Position numbers and translations under genes: made by a program
Assembly: GCA_900544885.1 (NCBI GenBank)
Contig: UQWU01000001.1
Span: 1 to 64,000, forward strand
From: an uncultured Phascolarctobacterium sp.
Lineage (GTDB): Bacteria > Bacillota > Negativicutes > Acidaminococcales > Acidaminococcaceae
DNA: 64,000 nt
Reading direction: 5' to 3'
Shown here: one piece after another, positions 58,833 through 64,000 of the stretch
Layout: every line of letters starts with the position of its first letter
Numbering within the stretch: position 1 is the stretch's first letter
Notes under the pieces: model-generated
Told to the model about the DNA's origin: nothing
Databases searched by the model: none
What the model saw: only the letters and a program-made list of their open reading frames with translations

Positions 58833-59597
58833 TCATTGCTTGATAATCAGAAATTCTTTTGATAAAAGCTTTTTAGCAGCAAAATCATAATCAAAAAGCA
58901 ATACAGCAGGCTTGCCGCTATAACTTAGACGCAAACGGCCTTCCGTAATTACTACGCTTTCACCGACAGTCATATCCATCCATTGGGGGCTACCTGTCTG
59001 ATTGCACACTACAAAAGGTAATCCTGTACGCATCGATACATTAAGCCAGGAAACAAGCGGATTACCGCAAACTTCTGTCGGCGGCCAAGCAGCTATATCA
59101 ATAAATATCTGGGAGCCTTGTTCTAGTAAGGACGCAGAGTTTTTATCAAACCAAGCATCTGCACAAACCATAGTACCGACCTTAACACCATCACAAAGCA
59201 CTGGTTTTAGATTATCGCCTACTGTTGCCCAATGTTCAGCAGAACCTGCGTTAAAGTTTTTATACTGTCTACCGCAGATTTCACCTGCATGATTAAAGAC
59301 TAAGCAAGCATTATAGGCAGCCTGTTTTTCTAAATTATATTCACCGCAACCTAGAAAAAGATGTAATTTATATTTACGGCAAAAACTACGTAGTTGGGCA
59401 AGTTCGCTACATGGCTGTTTGGTAACTTGTGCTTGAGAATTAATTTTATAAAAATAGTAGCCCTGCAAAGCTGTTTCCGGGGTGATTACCCAATCAGCAC
59501 CAGCTTGTCCTGCTGCTTTGACAGCTAGCTCTAATTTTTGCACATTTTGTGCTAATGGCCCACAGCTTAAATCTAGATGACATAAGGCTATTTTCAT
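58833..59597 (-). CDS. Carbon-nitrogen hydrolase (nitrilase family)
   Basis: 254 residues. The catalytic triad is recognisable: E41 (TPETALQG), K113 (GRQYKNFN) and C145 (GTMVCADAWF). Nitrilase-superfamily amidases hydrolyse C-N bonds of amides or nitriles. It overlaps the radical SAM gene by 4 bp (ATGA), so both are made together. In this operon an amidase could act on side-chain amides of a corrinoid or other tetrapyrrole; this is inference. Confidence 0.85.
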   Translation of the reverse strand: MKIALCHLDLSCGPLAQNVQKLELAVKAAGQAGADWVITPETALQGYYFYKINSQAQVTKQPCSELAQLRSFCRKYKLHLFLGCGEYNLEKQAAYNACLVFNHAGEICGRQYKNFNAGSAEHWATVGDNLKPVLCDGVKVGTMVCADAWFDKNSASLLEQGSQIFIDIAAWPPTEVCGNPLVSWLNVSMRTGLPFVVCNQTGSPQWMDMTVGESVVITEGRLRLSYSGKPAVLLFDYDFAAKKLLSKEFLIIKQ

Positions 59598-60637
59598 TTA
59601 TCCTTACCTGTTCCTACAACTTGCTGAATGGAAACACGCTTCATAGCACATTCCGCACCATATTCATCTTTATTTTCCAAGCCATACCAACGAGCAAAAC
59701 AACCACCGCCACAAAGCTTAAAATCGGGACATTTACGGCAAAAATCCATGGCTTCACTAATAATTTTTTGCACGCGCTCCACATGGTTCTCCGCTAAACC
59801 TTCTTTAACATTACCGATATAAAATTCTTTGTCCCCTACTAAAGATGAACAAGCATAAATATCACCTTGAGCATCAACAAACATTGCTTCGCCATTCATC
59901 GCATAACAATGACCGAACTCGTGGGCACAATTATTACACAAAGTTTTAACACGCTCTTGTTGCGAAATGGTGATATAAGTACCTGTAAGACGTGTTAAAG
60001 CATCACGACGCGCATAAACATGTTCCATAGCAGTATACATTTCTTCTTCGCTAGGTGCGTGTAAATCTACTCCTCTACCTTGATTGCGTAAAATATCGAA
60101 ACCGATTTTGCGTACATTGCCTAAAAAATAAGCAAATTCGATAATTCCTGCTAATTCTTTCACATTTTCGTTAGTCACAACGCAAGTAACGCCACACGCT
60201 ATATTATTACGCCTTAATACTTCGATACCTTTTAAAATATCACCGGTAGCACCATAACCATTTTTCTTTAGCCGCAGTTTATCATTAACAGATGGACGGC
60301 CATCCAAGCTGATACCGATACCAACCTTATGTGCAAAAAGATATTGTGCTATTTCGTCCGTTAATTTAGAACCATTGGTCTGCAGCTGCATAGTGGCATT
60401 AATTTTATGTTCGGCGACATAATCAATAACAGCCTTCATTGTAGCCCAATTCAGCAAGGGTTCGCCGCCGCTGAACTGAATAATGAACTTTTCGCCGCTT
60501 TCAGCTGCCATCTTCACTGCTGCTATAGCTGTTGTTACGGTCATTTTACTTTTATTGTGCTCTGCTGCATAGCAATAGCGACAAGCAAAATTACACCTAC
60601 CTGTCAAGCTCAGCACCAGCATTTTGATCTTACTCAT
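59594..60637 (-). CDS. Radical SAM/SPASM-type protein
   Basis: 347 residues from ATG 60637, which overlaps the cobN stop and has GGAGG upstream. Cluster motif CNFACRYC (C15, C19, C22) and GGEP near 61. The C-terminal ~110 residues have extra cysteines (CNNCAHEFGHC, CSS, FCRKCPDFKLCGGGC), a SPASM-like auxiliary-cluster region as in anaerobic sulfatase-maturase relatives. Substrate unknown: peptide or protein, or possibly a tetrapyrrole-related one given its neighbours. Confidence 0.85.
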   Translation of the reverse strand: MSKIKMLVLSLTGRCNFACRYCYAAEHNKSKMTVTTAIAAVKMAAESGEKFIIQFSGGEPLLNWATMKAVIDYVAEHKINATMQLQTNGSKLTDEIAQYLFAHKVGIGISLDGRPSVNDKLRLKKNGYGATGDILKGIEVLRRNNIACGVTCVVTNENVKELAGIIEFAYFLGNVRKIGFDILRNQGRGVDLHAPSEEEMYTAMEHVYARRDALTRLTGTYITISQQERVKTLCNNCAHEFGHCYAMNGEAMFVDAQGDIYACSSLVGDKEFYIGNVKEGLAENHVERVQKIISEAMDFCRKCPDFKLCGGGCFARWYGLENKDEYGAECAMKRVSIQQVVGTGKDK

Positions 60638-63600
60638 CTGCCCTTTCCTCCAATTCACCTTCCATATCAAGATACAGCTTTTGCAATTCTTCTTTAGTTT
60701 GTGGTTTAGCATTCCATAAACCACGTTGTTCTGCTTCTAAGAGAATTTCGGTCATACGTTGCAATGCCCATGGATTTACATCGCGGAGCCATTCCTGCAC
60801 TTTAGAGTCAAAAGTGTATTTTTCAGCATATTTTTCGTACATCCAGTCTTCCATTACAGCACTGGTCGCATCCCATTGGAAACTGTGGGCAATCATATTC
60901 GCCATATCTGCCGCACCCTTATAACCGTGCTTCATCATCCCCTCGATAAATTTAGGATTAATCGCTTCGCTACGGAAAATGCGTTTGGCTTCTTCCTGTA
61001 CGCTGTGCATAGTAACACGTGTTCTATCAGTGCTATCACCGCAATAAGAACGCGGTGCAGAGCCTTTTATACTACGTACAGCAGCAATCATGCCACCATG
61101 ATAAGCATTGTAATCGTCACTGCTGAGCATATTCGTTTCGTGATTATCTTCATTTTTAATAGTAATATCAAGACTACCCATACGTTTACGGAACTGTTGC
61201 GGCAAATATTTACCACGGGTCTTACCGCCATAAGCATGACCACCCCAACGAACATAAACATCGGCAATATCATCAATAGTTTCCCAGTTTTTCGCTTCCA
61301 AAAGTGCAGCAACACCGGCACCATAAGTACCTTCCTGGTCACCAAAAATGCGGAATGCTGCCTGTCGCCAAGCATCTTCTTTGTTCATGCCCTCTGTTTC
61401 TTCTAATTCTTTACTATCTTCTTGGACATGCTTACGAACATAGTTCAAGGATAAATCTTCATCTTGTGCCGCAGCTAAAAGTACTGCCTTATCCAAAAGA
61501 TTCATTACTGCAGGCATAGAATCGCGGAAAAGTCCGCTGATACGTGCAGTAACGTCAATACGCGGACGTTGCAGTTCTGTTAAAGGAATAACCTCTAGAC
61601 CGTTAACACGTTGGCTACCGCTTTGATATTTGGGCTTGATACCTAATAAATACAAAAACTCGGCAATACATTGTCCATGACTACGCATATTAGCACCGGA
61701 CCACAGCACAATACCGATATTTTCCGGATAATGTCCCTCTTCCTCGATAAAGCGGGCAATAACTTGTTCAGCTAAGGTTTTACCAATCTCCCAAGCTGCA
61801 GGTGTCGGCAAGGTACGTGGGTCGATACCAAAGAAATTGCGTCCTGTGGGCAATAAATCCGCCCCACCACTGGAAGGAGCACCACTTGGACCAGGTTCAA
61901 TATATTCACCGTTAAAGCCACGCAGCATATAAGCAATTTCTTGTTTAGTCAATTGCAGATTTGGATATACTTTAGTGCAGATATAATGACATACTTGTTC
62001 TAATTTAGCTTTATTTTCCGCCTGAGCTTCTTTTACCCAAGGTAACAGGCAAACATCCTGCCAGGCTGTATCACTAAAATCTTTTTCCGCTAAAACAGTA
62101 ATCAGCTCACGGCATTGGTCGCCGATACGATCTATCAGCATACCTTTCGTAATATTTAAAGGTTCATATATAGTACTGCTATCTTCTAAAAGTTCGTAAT
62201 AATCAAAGCCATAAACAGCTGCAATTGCTTGTGTCAGGCTAGGAATATCACCATTGTCAAGACGCATCAATAACCACAGGTAGTCAATCAGTTGTTCATT
62301 TTCCGGTGGCTGACCTAAAATATGCAGACCTGTGTGAACCTCCATATTTTTCAAATCAGTAATATAGTTATGCAAAGCCATAACATAATCACCAAACGGT
62401 TTTTCTTCATCATAAGGAACTTCATCTTGCAAATTAGCTTCCATTGCTTTGGCCTTGACTAATTCTTCTAAGCTAGGCAGATTTTCCGGCTGAGTGGTAG
62501 AGAAATGAATATATTCTTCCATCGCCTTTTCCAATTCTTCCAGCTCATCATAAACGCCGGCCTGGGTCTGTGGAGCAGGTAAATGCTCAATCAAGCAGGC
62601 TGCACCACGACGTTTTGCCTGAATACCTTCGCCTGTAATCGTAATATTATAAGGATAAATATTCGGTAAATCACCTAAAGCCAAATCAGGATAACATTCA
62701 TTGCTCAAGCCGGCATTTTTACCTGGCAGCCACTCTAAACTGCCATGGGTACCGATATGAGCAACAGCGTCAGCTTGCCAAACATCGCGAATCCATTTAT
62801 AAAATGCTAGATATTGGTGCGTCGGTGCTACAAACGGGTCGTGATAAATCTTTTCCGGATCTTCCCCGAATCCGCGAGGAGGTTGTACAGTAATAAAAAC
62901 ATTACCATTCATAGTACCTGGGACAAGAATATCACCATCATATTCCATAACACTACCAGGAGCTTCGCCCCAATCTTTAAGCATTTGTGCCTGTACTTTC
63001 TCCGGCAATTGCTCGAAGAATTTTTGGTATTCAGCACCGCTCAATTTATGAGCCGCAGCAATTTGTTTTTCAGTAAGCATACTGCGATCATTAGTAGCAT
63101 GTGCAGTTAATAAAGCAATAAATTCCTTAGTATCTTCCGGAATCTGCTCCACCTGGTAGCCTAATCCTTGCATTTGTGCCAATACACGACGAATACTTTC
63201 AATAGTATCCAAGCCGAACGCACTACCGATATTCGAATTACGTGGCGGATAATTATGGAAAATAATAGCAATTTTCTTTTCCTTATTCTCCTTATGATGC
63301 AATTTTGCCCATTTACCTGCTTTACTTACCATGCGTTCTACACGTTCAGTAATCGGCAGATAACGTACATCGCCATTGTCTAAAATCTTTTTGCTGGCAA
63401 TAGGTACACCATGAATAACACCGTCAAATTCCGGTAGACTGACGCTGATGGAAACCTCCATAGCATTCATGCCTTCAAAACTGTTTTTCCATTCTTCATA
63501 CGGCGTCATAATGGTATATGCCTCTAATACGGGAATATTCCATTGTTTTAATTTAGCAATAGTTAAAGTGCCGCTAGAGGTCAAAGAGAATTTCATAACA

Positions 63601-64000
63601 TTAATTAAGACATCGATAATCGGGAGACCGTTTTCACAGAAGAAACGTTCTACAACCTCGGGCAAAAGCGGCATCCCCATTTCTTTATTAGGCATACCAT
63701 TAGTAAATACGCAGATAATATTCAGACCTTGCTTTTCAGCTTCCTCAATTATCGCTGTCTGGTAAGTTAAATCACCCCAGACCCATTCATCACGGTAAAA
63801 GAACATACCAATAGTCGGGCGATTAGGTTTGCAGAAATCTTTTTGGTACTCTACTACATCAGTATAAACTTTTTGCGCATGAGGATGATAAATACCGCAC
63901 CAATGAATAGGGTTAGGCTCTGGTACGGTAATTTCTTCTTTGTTTAACAATTGCTCCATATACTGCCATAAGTGCAGATAATTATGTTCACCGCCAAACA
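60630..64000 (-). CDS. cobN: CobN-like magnesium/cobalt chelatase subunit, 5' end outside window
   Basis: At least 1,122 residues; the frame is open through the window edge (FGGEHNYLHLWQYM precedes the first internal ATG at 63959), so the N-terminus is missing. CobN/BchH landmarks: HIGTHGSLEWLPGKNAGLS, GEGIQAKRRGAACLIEHL and GAPSSGGADLLPTGRNFFGIDPRT-like GxNFxxxDP. The full-length family is ~1,200-1,300 aa. CobN inserts cobalt into hydrogenobyrinate diamide; anaerobes also use relatives (HmuS-like) for haem. No ChlI/ChlD partners are seen. Confidence 0.9.
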   Translation of the reverse strand, partial: FGGEHNYLHLWQYMEQLLNKEEITVPEPNPIHWCGIYHPHAQKVYTDVVEYQKDFCKPNRPTIGMFFYRDEWVWGDLTYQTAIIEEAEKQGLNIICVFTNGMPNKEMGMPLLPEVVERFFCENGLPIIDVLINVMKFSLTSSGTLTIAKLKQWNIPVLEAYTIMTPYEEWKNSFEGMNAMEVSISVSLPEFDGVIHGVPIASKKILDNGDVRYLPITERVERMVSKAGKWAKLHHKENKEKKIAIIFHNYPPRNSNIGSAFGLDTIESIRRVLAQMQGLGYQVEQIPEDTKEFIALLTAHATNDRSMLTEKQIAAAHKLSGAEYQKFFEQLPEKVQAQMLKDWGEAPGSVMEYDGDILVPGTMNGNVFITVQPPRGFGEDPEKIYHDPFVAPTHQYLAFYKWIRDVWQADAVAHIGTHGSLEWLPGKNAGLSNECYPDLALGDLPNIYPYNITITGEGIQAKRRGAACLIEHLPAPQTQAGVYDELEELEKAMEEYIHFSTTQPENLPSLEELVKAKAMEANLQDEVPYDEEKPFGDYVMALHNYITDLKNMEVHTGLHILGQPPENEQLIDYLWLLMRLDNGDIPSLTQAIAAVYGFDYYELLEDSSTIYEPLNITKGMLIDRIGDQCRELITVLAEKDFSDTAWQDVCLLPWVKEAQAENKAKLEQVCHYICTKVYPNLQLTKQEIAYMLRGFNGEYIEPGPSGAPSSGGADLLPTGRNFFGIDPRTLPTPAAWEIGKTLAEQVIARFIEEEGHYPENIGIVLWSGANMRSHGQCIAEFLYLLGIKPKYQSGSQRVNGLEVIPLTELQRPRIDVTARISGLFRDSMPAVMNLLDKAVLLAAAQDEDLSLNYVRKHVQEDSKELEETEGMNKEDAWRQAAFRIFGDQEGTYGAGVAALLEAKNWETIDDIADVYVRWGGHAYGGKTRGKYLPQQFRKRMGSLDITIKNEDNHETNMLSSDDYNAYHGGMIAAVRSIKGSAPRSYCGDSTDRTRVTMHSVQEEAKRIFRSEAINPKFIEGMMKHGYKGAADMANMIAHSFQWDATSAVMEDWMYEKYAEKYTFDSKVQEWLRDVNPWALQRMTEILLEAEQRGLWNAKPQTKEELQKLYLDMEGELEERADE

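Noticed and set aside
1..64000. tRNA or rRNA genes
   Set aside because: None was recognised on either strand.

Overview
The window reads as a Firmicutes chromosome carrying a large, almost complete prophage. Several things point to a diderm Firmicute (Negativicutes): AT-rich composition, Firmicutes-style ribosome binding sites, host genes such as lexA, pduL, cstA and an M16C peptidase, and a phage lysis cassette that includes a spanin-like pair, which is only useful where an outer membrane exists. The genus is not resolved from sequence alone.

Prophage, about 1-43,080. At the left edge a serine recombinase gene is cut by the right end of an IS200/IS605-type element. Next come a promoter, a structured RNA with a tiny hydrophobic ORF, and a terminator (401-664). 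The lysogeny switch follows: an ImmA-like peptidase and XRE repressor on the minus strand, then an operator region with three related inverted repeats, a Cro-like regulator and an AntA/KilAC antirepressor on the plus strand. A second regulatory knot holds three ribbon-helix-helix proteins and a BRO antirepressor. The early operon (4.2-14.6 kb) encodes a YqaJ-type exonuclease, RecT, a replisome organiser, a MazG-like hydrolase, two SSB-like proteins, RusA, a pentapeptide-repeat protein and an ArpU-like late regulator. A minus-strand accessory block (14.6-16.5 kb) holds a Fic pseudogene, a truncated J-domain protein and two unknowns. An array of TGCATT repeats precedes terS. The late genes encode a podovirus-type virion: TerS, TerL, portal, Bbp19-like protein, scaffold, capsid, Bbp16-like protein, tail tubular proteins, T7 gp13/gp14/gp15-like ejection proteins, a 2,204-residue polyvalent ejection protein with MuF-C and HETGH protease domains, tail fibre and chaperone. 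Lysis genes follow: XhlA-like and holin-like proteins, amidase, and two membrane proteins nested in different frames. The right end coincides with a 45-bp exact match to comM.

Host region, 43.1-64 kb. Mostly on the minus strand: M16C peptidase, a decayed comM, an SseB-macrodomain fusion, lexA, an Asp/Tyr-rich small protein, a secreted protein, pduL and (plus strand) cstA. Next is a frameshifted reverse transcriptase gene behind a strong promoter and a ~210-nt structured leader, resembling defence RT loci. The end of the window is a translationally coupled cobN-like chelatase / radical SAM / nitrilase group followed by two substrate-binding lipoproteins, probably a tetrapyrrole or metal-handling operon.

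Three IS200/IS605 right-end or omega-RNA-like relics (1-55, 6991-7129, 15062-15200) all lie in the same orientation and each abuts a damaged prophage gene. The most noteworthy signals are the RT with its leader, the nested lysis genes, the omega-RNA-like solo elements, the iteron array at terS, the cobN cluster and the small hydrophobic-peptide RNA near the left end.
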